A DNA stretch of 64,000 bases from Chitinophagales bacterium (GTDB lineage Bacteria > Bacteroidota > Bacteroidia > Chitinophagales > Saprospiraceae), in NCBI GenBank assembly GCA_013298845.1, contig JAAFJN010000015.1, positions 51,810 to 115,809 of the forward strand. Direction: 5' to 3'. The notes under the pieces are model-generated. The model did not search any database, was not told where the DNA came from, and saw nothing but the letters and a program-made list of their open reading frames with translations. Shown piece by piece: positions 40,724 to 49,162 of this stretch. Position 1 is the first letter of the stretch. Every line of letters begins with the position of its first letter. The position numbers were made by a program, and so were the translations under genes.

Positions 40724-43297
40724 ATGTCTAAAAGCCCCCTCCTTTTCATCCTGCTGTTGTCCGTATGCACCCTACAGGCGCAGGTCGGAAAAGGTTTTGA
40801 AAAATTAGATGACCAGGCATTTGAAGAAGCGTTGGAAATTTTCCAGGCTGCGCGCACCAATGAATCCGAAAAAATTCCCGCCCAATGGGGTATTGCCCAA
40901 ATTTTGGCCAATAAGGAATATGCCCAACACGACTACGATTCGGCTTATGCCCTAAAAGTAATTGTGGAAACCGGGTTGCGCAAACACAAAGACAGTAAGG
41001 ACAAAAAAAAGTGGAGTAAAAAGTACGACCTCAACGCCGAGGCGTTAAAAACATTGGCCAAACCGCTGCCCGAACAGCAATGGGGAGAACTGAATGGCAC
41101 CAAATCGCTCCTTGAATTTGACAATTTCAAACGTATTTTGTATAAAAGAACGACCGAAAAAATTCGGAAAGCGTTTGATAAACAATACAATGCCGTTCGC
41201 CGTAACGCCGTTCAGGGCGGTGCCCAAACGTACGGAGAAATTGATTACGTGCTCGATAACCACTTCAAATACCTTCAGGATTCTTTTCCCGGACGGTTAA
41301 CGCCGTTACAAAATGCCTTATTTGAACGATTTATGGACGCACGGAGCGGGGCATTAGACTCCATTCCGGCGTTTTTTAAACAACAGCCGAATCACCCGTA
41401 CAGTAAACACACCGCCAAAAGTGGGCTGGAAACCAGTTTAAAAACCAATACCAGCGTCGCCTGGCTACAATTTTTAAACGCATACCCCGAATCGCCGTTC
41501 GAGGGTTACGTTTTGAAACACCTCGAACAAATATTGACCAGACAACCCATTGGTGAAGCCGAAAAAAACGCGCTGAGCGAAAGTGAACAATGGTTGTACG
41601 AAGACATTGTTACCGGTGTTCAAACGGGCGAGCGCATCAACGCCAAATCAACGTTTGATGGTAAAAACGAAACGCAATGGGATCGGTTCATCCGTCGTCG
41701 CGCCGATAAACCGGATGGTTTGACCGCCGTAAAATCCATGTTGCGGTATTATATCAACAAACGCAACTGGGAGGCCGCCGCCAAAGCACTGAAAGATTAC
41801 GCCGCACTTTTCCCCAAAGAGGATAAATGGTTTAACAATATGACCAATTTGGTGGCTGGCCCGGACAACGGTATTCGCCCCGTTCCCATTGGCAATAATA
41901 TCAATACAATGGGCGACGAGTACTCCCCTACCATCTCGTACGATGGCAAAACGATTGCATTTTGCGGGGCGTCGCGCAAAGAAACGATTTGGGGCGAAGA
42001 CATTTATTTTTCGGATTTGAATGGCACCGAATGGAGCGGCGCCAAACTGTCGCGCGATTTGTCGGGTACCAACCACGAGGCCCCTATGTGTTTTACCGCC
42101 GACGGTAATACCTTGATTTTTTTTAAAAACGGCAAAGTCTTCAGTTCTAACCGAAACGCCACCGGATGGGGTCCCGCAAATCCATTTCCGGTGAATTTGG
42201 AAGAATTCGGCTGGGTATCCGACGTGCATTTTGTGCCCGGTGAACAACGGGTGTTTTTTGCCGGTCGTTTGAAAGGAATTGAGTGGGATTACACCAAAAC
42301 AGATATTTACATGGTGGCCAAAAACGACGACGGCGACTGGGCTAAACCCGTTTTGATGAATGCACCAATCAATACAGCCGCCTCTGACCGCTCGCCGTTT
42401 ATCCACCCCGACCAAACAACCATGTATTTCAGTTCGGCCCGCGAAGGCGGTTTGGGAGACCTGGATGTGTACAAAACGGTCCGCCTCGATGAAACCTGGA
42501 CGAACTGGAGTGAACCCGTTAACCTGGGGAAAAACATCAATTCGCCCGGCAACAACTGGGGGTACGTGGTCACCACCGATGGCAGCACGGCGTATTACTC
42601 CGCCAAAGTAGAAGGCCGTACCGACGAGGATATTTTTACCATTTTGCTCCCGCAGGAAGCCCGTCCGCAAAAAAAAGTAGTTCCCGTTTTAGTGCTTGTC
42701 ACCGACGAGAACAAAAAGCCCGTTCCGAATGCTAAAGTGGAGGTGCGCAGTTCCCAAACGGGAACCAACGTTGGGGAGTACCGCACGTCGCCGAAGGGTG
42801 GAAAAGTGACCGTGTACGTGCCCGAAGGCGACCGCTACACCATTTCATCCATTCAGCCCGGCTACTTTAGTGATCCGGTGGGCATTGACAGTAAGGATGA
42901 AGGTAAAACTGTGGAAATCGTGCTGCGCCCCATCAAAAAAATGATTGACGAAAAGGAAAAAACGTCCTTAAACGCGGATATTCTTTTTGACCTGAACAAA
43001 TCGGAACTCAAACCCGAAGCGGCTGGCCAATTAAAATTTGTGGCAGATTTTGCCAAAAGAGAACAACTGATCATGTCGTTAGGTGGGCATACCGACCCAA
43101 CCGGTTCAGATGAGGAAAACATGGTATTGTCCAAAGCCCGCGCCGAAGCCGTAAAAACGGCGTTGGCGGCGTTGGGTATTAAAGCGGAAAATATCACTGC
43201 CGAAGGTTTTGGGGAATCCCGGTTAATTTGTACCGAAAACACCCCAACCTGCCATCAGCGCAACCGACGCGTAGAAATTATATTTGGCAAAAAATAG
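40724..43297 (+). CDS. PorE-like envelope protein: TPR, propeller, CRD and OmpA domains
   Basis: Protein of 857 residues with a signal peptide (LLFILLLSVCTLQAQ). Order of domains: TPR-like helices (about 20-100), a long helical region, PD40/WD40-type propeller blades (about 390-640, e.g. YSPTISYDGKTIAFCGASRK and FIHPDQTTMYFSSAREGG), a carboxypeptidase-regulatory-like domain (LVTDENKKPVPNAKVEVRSS) and a C-terminal OmpA peptidoglycan-binding domain (ADILFDLNKSELKPEA, GHTDPTGSDEEN, NRRVEI). This is the architecture of PorE, which links the type IX secretion machinery to peptidoglycan. It lies right behind a type IX cargo gene. Other members of the family are peptidoglycan-linked proteins of unknown role, so the PorE name is not certain. 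Confidence 0.8.
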   Translation: MSKSPLLFILLLSVCTLQAQVGKGFEKLDDQAFEEALEIFQAARTNESEKIPAQWGIAQILANKEYAQHDYDSAYALKVIVETGLRKHKDSKDKKKWSKKYDLNAEALKTLAKPLPEQQWGELNGTKSLLEFDNFKRILYKRTTEKIRKAFDKQYNAVRRNAVQGGAQTYGEIDYVLDNHFKYLQDSFPGRLTPLQNALFERFMDARSGALDSIPAFFKQQPNHPYSKHTAKSGLETSLKTNTSVAWLQFLNAYPESPFEGYVLKHLEQILTRQPIGEAEKNALSESEQWLYEDIVTGVQTGERINAKSTFDGKNETQWDRFIRRRADKPDGLTAVKSMLRYYINKRNWEAAAKALKDYAALFPKEDKWFNNMTNLVAGPDNGIRPVPIGNNINTMGDEYSPTISYDGKTIAFCGASRKETIWGEDIYFSDLNGTEWSGAKLSRDLSGTNHEAPMCFTADGNTLIFFKNGKVFSSNRNATGWGPANPFPVNLEEFGWVSDVHFVPGEQRVFFAGRLKGIEWDYTKTDIYMVAKNDDGDWAKPVLMNAPINTAASDRSPFIHPDQTTMYFSSAREGGLGDLDVYKTVRLDETWTNWSEPVNLGKNINSPGNNWGYVVTTDGSTAYYSAKVEGRTDEDIFTILLPQEARPQKKVVPVLVLVTDENKKPVPNAKVEVRSSQTGTNVGEYRTSPKGGKVTVYVPEGDRYTISSIQPGYFSDPVGIDSKDEGKTVEIVLRPIKKMIDEKEKTSLNADILFDLNKSELKPEAAGQLKFVADFAKREQLIMSLGGHTDPTGSDEENMVLSKARAEAVKTALAALGIKAENITAEGFGESRLICTENTPTCHQRNRRVEIIFGKK

Positions 43298-43305
43298 TTG
43301 AGTTC

Positions 43306-44940
43306 TTAATTTTTTTTGTCTATTGTTAAAGGCTGAACGGCGCCGGGCCGGTATTTCACCGATTTGGTATCTGCCCCGCGCCGTTCGGCTTTATCAAAGG
43401 TTTCCTGGACTTTTTCTAAATCGGCTTTTTGGGTATAAGCCTCCAAAGTGGCCTCAATAGCCCGGGTATTTTTGGGATTGGTCAGGTTAACCGATTCGCT
43501 GTATTTCACGGCCTCATCGGGTTTACCCAGGGCGATATTGGCTTTGGCAATCCTGATTTTTGCATCCACATTTTTGCCGGGGGTTTTTAATGCGGCACTT
43601 TGGGCCTGTTCCAACCGCACTTCGTACACCTGAATACTATCCGTAATTTTCTTTTCGCGGTCTTTAATCCAGGCTTTATTGGTTTTGGCCGTGGTATCTT
43701 TTTTAATTTGTTCCAAATCGCGGCGCGCCATTTCGGGCCAGCCGCCTTTCAAATAAGCGTCGGTACGAATGCGCAATGTCGTGGGATCCACCTTGGATGG
43801 GTCCGGTTGCGCGATGTGCAAATCATGCACGGCAGCGGTGTAGTCCTTTTCTTTTAGGAAATAGAAACCCCGACCGCGCAACGCCCGGTAATTTTCGGGA
43901 TAAACCGCTAACACATCGTTAAACAATTGGAGGGCCGAATCCTGTTTCGACGGAATTTGCAACAAAGCCTCGGCGTTGAGCAGTACCGTAGTGGTATCTA
44001 ATTGCGCCATTGCCGCCGATTTGGTTAAACCACCCGCCGCAACGTCTTCATTCATCGCAATGGGCTGTAAGTCATTCAGCGCTTGCAAAGCCATATCATT
44101 GGAGCCTTCCTGCATGATGGCCACCATGTACAACATCCGGGCGACGGTTTGTACATCTCCTTTTAACACGCCTTCCATCCCCAAATCTTTGATGCTGTTG
44201 ATATAATCGGGAATCCGGCTGGTATCGCGATACATGGCCAGAGCAGCGGGTTTTACAACGCGATAACGCACTTCAATGATGTCTTTAGACGCGCCGGTTG
44301 TACCCCAAACCACGATTTCGACGCCACATTCGCGACCAATAACGGCGGCTTCGGAGGGATTAGGGTAATTTTTATTAATATCGTACGCCTGGTTCACATC
44401 GGCTTCGGCAAACTGCTTGTTATCTTTTAATACCAGTTCGTTAAAGGCGGTTGTGAGCAATATTTCTTGTTCGGTCTGGTTAGAACTATCCGTCTTTTTG
44501 AACGGGAGAATCATCACGCGTTGGCGGATTTGTTCCCCAAACGATGGACAAGCCTCTTTTTTGCCATTGAGAACATTCATAAACAGGAAAACAACCGCCA
44601 GGGCCACTACCCCACCGGCGGCGTAATAGCGCCAGGCCTGTTTAGGGGCCACAGGGGTGGCTTCCGGAGTGGGTTGATTGGCATTGATGCTTTTGGTAAC
44701 ACCCAATAACTTATCCCGGATTTGGTTGTACGCGGTACGCTCGTTATCGGCGGTAATGGTCCCCCGGAGCGACTGTGATTTTATTTGAAAATAGTCGGCT
44801 TGAATAATCCGAACGGTTTGGTTAAGTTCTGCCCATTCCGGTTTAGATCCAAGTAACGACAGCAGCAGTTCCAGCGCCTTTTCGGTGTCGCCTTCCCCAA
44901 TGAATGCTTCGATTTCGGCAAGTGCCCTGGACTGTTCCAT
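43306..44940 (-). CDS. Membrane TPR protein with an effector-associated (EAD11-like) N-terminus
   Basis: Protein of 544 residues. The first ~90 residues (IEAFIGEGDTEKALELLLSL, RGTITADNERTAYNQIRDKL) match the pattern of effector-associated domain 11, a small helical adaptor described in Bacteroidota and cyanobacterial conflict and signalling systems. A membrane helix (YYAAGGVVALAVVFLFM, about residues 109-125) follows, then a ~200-residue domain with a conserved-looking start (IRQRVMILPFKKTD), and C-terminal TPR-type repeats (about 320-520). It is a single gene, convergent with the PorE-like gene. It probably receives a partner through the EAD domain and assembles a complex through TPRs; no enzymatic domain is seen. 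Confidence 0.7.
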   Translation of the reverse strand: MEQSRALAEIEAFIGEGDTEKALELLLSLLGSKPEWAELNQTVRIIQADYFQIKSQSLRGTITADNERTAYNQIRDKLLGVTKSINANQPTPEATPVAPKQAWRYYAAGGVVALAVVFLFMNVLNGKKEACPSFGEQIRQRVMILPFKKTDSSNQTEQEILLTTAFNELVLKDNKQFAEADVNQAYDINKNYPNPSEAAVIGRECGVEIVVWGTTGASKDIIEVRYRVVKPAALAMYRDTSRIPDYINSIKDLGMEGVLKGDVQTVARMLYMVAIMQEGSNDMALQALNDLQPIAMNEDVAAGGLTKSAAMAQLDTTTVLLNAEALLQIPSKQDSALQLFNDVLAVYPENYRALRGRGFYFLKEKDYTAAVHDLHIAQPDPSKVDPTTLRIRTDAYLKGGWPEMARRDLEQIKKDTTAKTNKAWIKDREKKITDSIQVYEVRLEQAQSAALKTPGKNVDAKIRIAKANIALGKPDEAVKYSESVNLTNPKNTRAIEATLEAYTQKADLEKVQETFDKAERRGADTKSVKYRPGAVQPLTIDKKN

Positions 44941-45083
44941 AGTCGTAAGTTATCGAGTAAAAAAGATGGAATCTGGGATGTTTTTGTTTTCCAAAATAAA
45001 ACGCCAACGGTTTAGAAATGTGCGTTAACGCGGGTAATTAGTATTTAATTAGGGGATTTTCAAAGGAATTCTTAACAAACGGG

Positions 45084-45125
45084 CAAAAATACCATGAGCC
45101 ACCCCAAAAAAATGGAGTGACTCAT
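45084..45125 (-). terminator. Terminator of infC
   Basis: On the minus strand ATGAGTCACTCCA pairs with TGGGGTGGCTCAT (G-T pairs allowed) around a T-rich loop and is followed by TATTTTTG. It lies 30 bases behind the infC stop and ends the transcript before the usual rpmI-rplT partners, which are absent. Confidence 0.8.
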
Positions 45126-45154
45126 GCATGTATTTTTCCGGAATAAAATTAGTG

Positions 45155-45961
45155 CTAAGACTTTTTACCGCCTTTTTTGGGCGACAAAATCACCATCATT
45201 TTTTTACCTTCTAATTTAGGCATTTGCTCGGCAACACCGTGGTCTTCCAATTCTTTAAGAAAGCGCAGCAGTAACAATTCGCCCCGGTCTTTAAATACAA
45301 TGGCGCGACCGCGAAACTGAACGTAGGCTTTTACTTTATTACCTTCTTCCAAAAAACTTTTGGCGTGGCGTAATTTGAACTCAAAATCGTGCTCGCCGGT
45401 TTCGGGTCCAAAACGGATTTCCTTAATTTGTTGTTTGACGGTATTCGCCTTAATTTCCTTTTCCTTTTTGCGTTTTTGGTAAAGGAATTTGTTGTAATCT
45501 ACGATACGTGCAACCGGAGGAACGGCGTTGGGGGTAATTTCCACCAAATCCATGTCGCAGGTACTTGCCCATTCTTTCAATTGGGCGAAAGAGTAGATAC
45601 CAGGCTCAATTTTGGCACTGGACAACTCGCTGAGTTCTTCGAGGTTATCACCAATCAGACGCATTTCCAGCACACCACGAATAAAATCGTTGATACGATG
45701 TTCTACTTGTGGAGGTGGGTTCTTCCCATAACGACGGTCAAACGTCGGTTTGGGTGTCCCTGAATTACCACCGGGGCGAGACCCAAAGCCGCCCGGTTTA
45801 GGGCCTCCTTGATAGCCGCCAGGGCGTGGTGCTCCGGGCGTGTTAGGTCGGTTAGAGTTATTACCCTGACCACCTGGTCTTTGCCCTCCAGGATTGTTTG
45901 GTTTGTTTGGACCGCCGCCGGGCTTATGGCCACCGGGCTTTGAAGAGGAATGTTCTGACAA
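45155..45961 (-). CDS. infC: Translation initiation factor IF-3 with Gly/Pro-rich N-terminal extension
   Basis: Protein of 268 residues; the IF-3 core spans about residues 85-262. Signatures: RINDFIRGVLEMRLIG, MDLVEITPNAVPPVARIVDY, the linker YQKRKKEKEIKANT, and VQFRGRAIVFKDRGE. IF-3 binds the 30S subunit, keeps it free of 50S and rejects wrong start codons. The first ~75 residues are Gly, Pro, Asn, Arg and Ser-rich repeats (GGQRPGGQGNNSNRP). The only start that covers this region is TTG at 45961; two stop codons (TAA TAA) lie just upstream in frame and no ATG or GTG occurs before the core. Non-AUG infC starts are classically autoregulated by IF-3 itself. Confidence 0.92.
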   Translation of the reverse strand: MSEHSSSKPGGHKPGGGPNKPNNPGGQRPGGQGNNSNRPNTPGAPRPGGYQGGPKPGGFGSRPGGNSGTPKPTFDRRYGKNPPPQVEHRINDFIRGVLEMRLIGDNLEELSELSSAKIEPGIYSFAQLKEWASTCDMDLVEITPNAVPPVARIVDYNKFLYQKRKKEKEIKANTVKQQIKEIRFGPETGEHDFEFKLRHAKSFLEEGNKVKAYVQFRGRAIVFKDRGELLLLRFLKELEDHGVAEQMPKLEGKKMMVILSPKKGGKKS

Positions 45962-46026
45962 ACGTTATTATAGTTTAATTATAAAAATACCGCCCCGGCT
46001 AAGGGCGATGGGTATAAATTTTGATG

Positions 46027-46034
46027 CAAAAATA
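46027..46034 (-). promoter_or_regulatory. Candidate -7 element of infC
   Basis: The minus strand reads TATTTTTG, matching TAnnTTTG, 66 bases before the TTG start. The leader between holds no clear hairpin. Confidence 0.4.
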
Positions 46035-46074
46035 AGTATGTTTTGCACAAATTACGAACTTCGGTCAAAAAAGT

Positions 46075-46812
46075 TTATTTTCCGGTGGCTGTTCGGCCCG
46101 AATCCTGTTTTGCAAATACCTTTTTCAGGAGTGCAGACGAGCGCGCAAGTTTGTTATTCCGAATATTTTTTTCTTCATCTTCCACTTTAGCAAACAAACC
46201 TTTAAGGGCTTCTTTGGTAATATAATCATCTAAGTCGGTATTTATCTTGTTGGAAATCAATGGTATTTTATTGTAAGCCTCGGTGGCTTTGCGCCAAAGA
46301 TCGTTTGCGCCTACCTTATCCAACGACGCTACAATTTTGGGATTGAACTTATCGTACAACTGTTGATTCGTGGTGCGCAACAAAAATGAGGTAGCGGCAT
46401 TATCGCTGCCCATCAGGATATTTTTTGCGTCGCTGAAGGTCATACTCCGAATTGCAGAGACAAAAATAGGTTTGGCTTCCTTCGCCGCATCTTCGGCCCC
46501 CCGGTTGATGCGTTCGATCAGGTTATCTTCGAGACGGTCGAAACCGGGAATATTTTTGAGGCGGTCGGTTACTTTACGGGCTTCGGGGGGCAGCAAAATT
46601 TTGTACGCCGATTTGTAATAACCGTCTTTGGCCGACAACACATCTACCCCTTTGGAAATACCATTGGTGAGGGCTTCTTTGAGGCCACGGGAAATTTCAT
46701 CGAGGGTGGGTTCGGCCATCACATCTTTGGCAATCCCCTGCAAGGTGTCGCAAGAGGATAAACCCAAAAGGCCAAAATAAAATAAGCAAAAGACAATGGC
46801 TGTTTTTTTCAT
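46075..46812 (-). CDS. DUF4197 lipoprotein
   Basis: Protein of 245 residues with a lipoprotein signal (FYFGLLGLSSCDTL). The mature part matches DUF4197: LDEISRGLKEALTNGISKGV near the start, LPPEARKVTDRLKNIPGF in the middle and MTFSDAKNILMGSDNAATSF after it. The family is widespread in Gram-negative envelopes and has no known function. The ATG at 46812 is chosen because it begins the signal peptide; the upstream in-frame start adds five residues. It lies behind the infC promoter region on the same strand and is divergent from cvpA. Confidence 0.85.
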   Translation of the reverse strand: MKKTAIVFCLFYFGLLGLSSCDTLQGIAKDVMAEPTLDEISRGLKEALTNGISKGVDVLSAKDGYYKSAYKILLPPEARKVTDRLKNIPGFDRLEDNLIERINRGAEDAAKEAKPIFVSAIRSMTFSDAKNILMGSDNAATSFLLRTTNQQLYDKFNPKIVASLDKVGANDLWRKATEAYNKIPLISNKINTDLDDYITKEALKGLFAKVEDEEKNIRNNKLARSSALLKKVFAKQDSGRTATGK

Positions 46813-46890
46813 GTCAGTAAATATCATTGAAATGTTGTAAAGTTAAACGGTGCTTGGTCGAATAAGTAACGGGTTTCCCCGCAATAACCC

Positions 46891-46898
46891 TATATTTG
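46891..46898 (+). promoter_or_regulatory. -7 element of the CvpA-family gene
   Basis: TATATTTG matches TAnnTTTG, 26 bases before the ATG at 46925. It lies inside the longer open frame that starts at 46850 and so excludes that start. Confidence 0.55.
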
Positions 46899-46924
46899 CG
46901 GTTATAAAACACTTTTATCAGTCT

Positions 46925-47590
46925 ATGTGGATAGACATTGTATTTTTGGTCGTTTTACTGTATGGTTTTTGGCAAGGCTGGAACCAAGGTATCATTGGCA
47001 CCCTTCTGAATTTGGCAATATACGCTTTTGGAATCGTTATTGCCTTTAAAATGGCTCCGGTGACCAGCGTTTTAATTGAGCGTTTCATGGACTCAAAACA
47101 CCCGTTGTTATTCGTGGGTGGTTTTGCCCTCAATATGCTCGTTATTTACGTTGTTGTCAATTTGGCGTCCAAAAGTATGGAAGACGCCATGCACGGTGCC
47201 TATTTGGGCGCGGTTAACCGCTTTTTGGGTGGTGCTGCCGTTAGCGTATTTTACCTTTTGCTCTACAGCGTTATTATTTGGTTCCTCTCGCAGGCCAACG
47301 GCATTAGTCAGGAAACGCAACTGGTATCAAAAACGTATTCTATTTTAAAACCATTGCCGAGTTACGCCAAAGGCATTGCCGTTCGTTTTCAACCCTTAGT
47401 AGCCGATTCCTGGACAGACTTCAACACCTGGATGGATAAGGCCCAGGATTTTGGTTTGGAAAAAACGGAAGGGAAAGGACGCGTGTATGAACTTCCAACG
47501 CCCGATAAAGACGAGCCTCTTTTTGAAAGCCAACCCAAAAAAAGCGCCCCTTCCCGCCCAAAACCTGAATCCAGTCCGATTGAGGACTAA
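46925..47590 (+). CDS. CvpA family membrane protein
   Basis: Protein of 221 residues with four hydrophobic helices in the first ~150 residues (MWIDIVFLVVLLYGFWQGW, then YAFGIVIAFKM, FALNMLVIYVVVNLASK and YLLLYSVIIWFLSQ), followed by a hydrophilic tail rich in Lys, Pro and Asp. This is the CvpA/colicin V production family, which in several bacteria is tied to envelope homeostasis; the exact role is unknown. The start is set by the promoter element at 46891. It is a single gene, convergent with the M48 gene. Confidence 0.85.
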   Translation: MWIDIVFLVVLLYGFWQGWNQGIIGTLLNLAIYAFGIVIAFKMAPVTSVLIERFMDSKHPLLFVGGFALNMLVIYVVVNLASKSMEDAMHGAYLGAVNRFLGGAAVSVFYLLLYSVIIWFLSQANGISQETQLVSKTYSILKPLPSYAKGIAVRFQPLVADSWTDFNTWMDKAQDFGLEKTEGKGRVYELPTPDKDEPLFESQPKKSAPSRPKPESSPIED

Positions 47591-47606
47591 AATTCATTCT
47601 TAAAAA

Positions 47607-48434
47607 CTATTTTTTAAGTTTTGAACTACCCACCGCCGGGTATTTCATGGCATAACCACGCGCTTTAGGAATCAACGCCTTCAGGGTTTCGCTGCGTTTT
47701 TTCGGATCCGGGTGCGTGCTCATGAACTCCGGTGGGCGTGATCCGCCACCTTGGGCGTTCATCCGCTGCCAGAATGGGGCCGCTTCGTTGGGGTTATAAC
47801 CGGCCATTGCCATCAGGTACAAACCAATTTCGTCGGCTTCAGATTCGTGTTTGCGGCTAAAAGGCAACAAAACACCCACCTGGGCACCGGCTCCAACGGC
47901 GGTCATCAACATATTGCGGGTTTCAGCGGGTTTGTTCGCCAATGCCACGTCAAGCGCCGAAAGGCCCAATTGAGCAACAAGGCCCTGGCTCATGCGTTCG
48001 TTGCCGTGATCGGCCAATGCGTGCGCAATTTCGTGGCCCATCACCACGGCGAGGGCATCTTCGTTTTGCGTTACGCCCAAAATACCGGTGTACACCACAA
48101 CTTTACCGCCGGGCATACAAAAAGCGTTGATTTCGGGGCTTTCCACCACATTAAACTCCCAGGCGAAACCTTTGAGTTGGCTGGCCATACCTTTTTGTTT
48201 GTAATAGGTTTCGGCGGCAATTTTGATGTCATTACCCACCCTTTTTACCAAATCTACCTCTTTTCCACTGCTCAATGTTTTATTTTGGGATAAAAAGGTT
48301 TTATATTCGGTAAAACTCATTTGATTCAATTGGCTATTGGGAATCAGGGTCATGGACCGGCGACCAGTAAAGGCTGTTTTGTTACAGGCAATAATGGCGA
48401 ATAAAAGCGCAAGGCTTACAATTTTTTTATACAT
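47607..48434 (-). CDS. M48-family zinc metalloprotease, lipoprotein
   Basis: Protein of 275 residues with a lipoprotein signal (LALLFAIIACNKT, Cys near residue 17). The zinc site HEIAH is in VVMGHEIAHALADHGNERMS, and the third ligand Glu is in HESEADEIGLYLMAMAGY. This layout is that of the LoiP/YcaL branch of M48 proteases, which act in outer-membrane protein quality control in the periplasm. There is no TPR part as in BepA. It is a single gene with cvpA convergent behind its stop. Confidence 0.92.
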   Translation of the reverse strand: MYKKIVSLALLFAIIACNKTAFTGRRSMTLIPNSQLNQMSFTEYKTFLSQNKTLSSGKEVDLVKRVGNDIKIAAETYYKQKGMASQLKGFAWEFNVVESPEINAFCMPGGKVVVYTGILGVTQNEDALAVVMGHEIAHALADHGNERMSQGLVAQLGLSALDVALANKPAETRNMLMTAVGAGAQVGVLLPFSRKHESEADEIGLYLMAMAGYNPNEAAPFWQRMNAQGGGSRPPEFMSTHPDPKKRSETLKALIPKARGYAMKYPAVGSSKLKK

Positions 48435-48545
48435 AATACTTTAAATAAGGTGAACGTTGGATAGAACGAATATTTGGACTACCGTCTTGTTTTTCGTCAC
48501 GAAGTTAGGGGGAATTTAACAATTCAACGACGGGGTATTTTACAC

Positions 48546-48579
48546 AAAAAACCCGCACCAACGTTGCGTCGGCGCGGGT
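48546..48579 (-). terminator. Terminator after the basic-tail gene
   Basis: On the minus strand ACCCGCGCC pairs imperfectly with GGTGCGGGT and is followed by TTTTTT. It lies 37 bases behind the stop at 48616 and ends the OmpA/basic-tail operon. Confidence 0.75.
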
Positions 48580-48615
48580 CATCTTCACCCTAAGACCTAT
48601 AATCTAGTTTTTACA

Positions 48616-49140
48616 TTAAAACTTGGGACAACTATAGCGTTGTTTGCCATGTTTCTTACGTTTCACGGATGCCATATATGGCGGGCGGGACTTGCATTTT
48701 TTGCGCTTCACCGCCTTTTTTTGCCCCTCAGTTGCCTTTTTGGGCGCATTGCGCACAACGGGTTTGGCATCGGGCATCGGGGTTGGTTTCATTTCTTTGG
48801 CTTTGTCCGGCGCAGCCACTGGTTGGGGGGCCGGTTTTTGTACTGCGCGTTGATTGGTTTGTACCAACAACGGAGACGCATTCGCAACCACCAATTTGGG
48901 GGCAGTTTTAGGCGCAGGTGCCGGTTCAGTTGCCACTTCGATACGAACCATGTCGCCCATGCCAAAGTCGCTTTCAACGGCGTTTAATACATCAATGCCA
49001 CTGGTATTTTCTTTTACGTACACCACGGTGGTGTTGTAATAGTTGGTGTCAGTTGTTTTTTGAACAATCTGACCGGAAAGTGGCTGACTAAAAATGAGCA
49101 CCGCCACGGGGATCACATATTGAAATATATTCGATTTCAT
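48616..49140 (-). CDS. Secreted protein with Pro/Ala linker and basic tail, function unknown
   Basis: Protein of 174 residues. A signal peptide (MKSNIFQYVIPVAVLIFSQP) is followed by a short folded-looking stretch (YYNTTVVYVKENTSGIDVLN), a long Ala, Pro, Lys and Val-rich linker (residues ~75-140) and a strongly basic end with two Cys (KRKKCKSRPPYMASVKRKKH, then YSCPKF). No family is recognised. It starts 22 bases behind the OmpA-family gene and shares its terminator, so they form a two-gene unit. The basic tail might bind peptidoglycan, LPS or nucleic acid. Confidence 0.65.
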   Translation of the reverse strand: MKSNIFQYVIPVAVLIFSQPLSGQIVQKTTDTNYYNTTVVYVKENTSGIDVLNAVESDFGMGDMVRIEVATEPAPAPKTAPKLVVANASPLLVQTNQRAVQKPAPQPVAAPDKAKEMKPTPMPDAKPVVRNAPKKATEGQKKAVKRKKCKSRPPYMASVKRKKHGKQRYSCPKF

Positions 49141-49162
49141 TGTTTGTTATTTTTGCAGGTGA

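Noticed and set aside
41648..42670. A 340-codon open frame opposite the PorE-like gene
   Set aside because: The plus-strand frame shows recognised domains throughout; the opposite frame has no motif.
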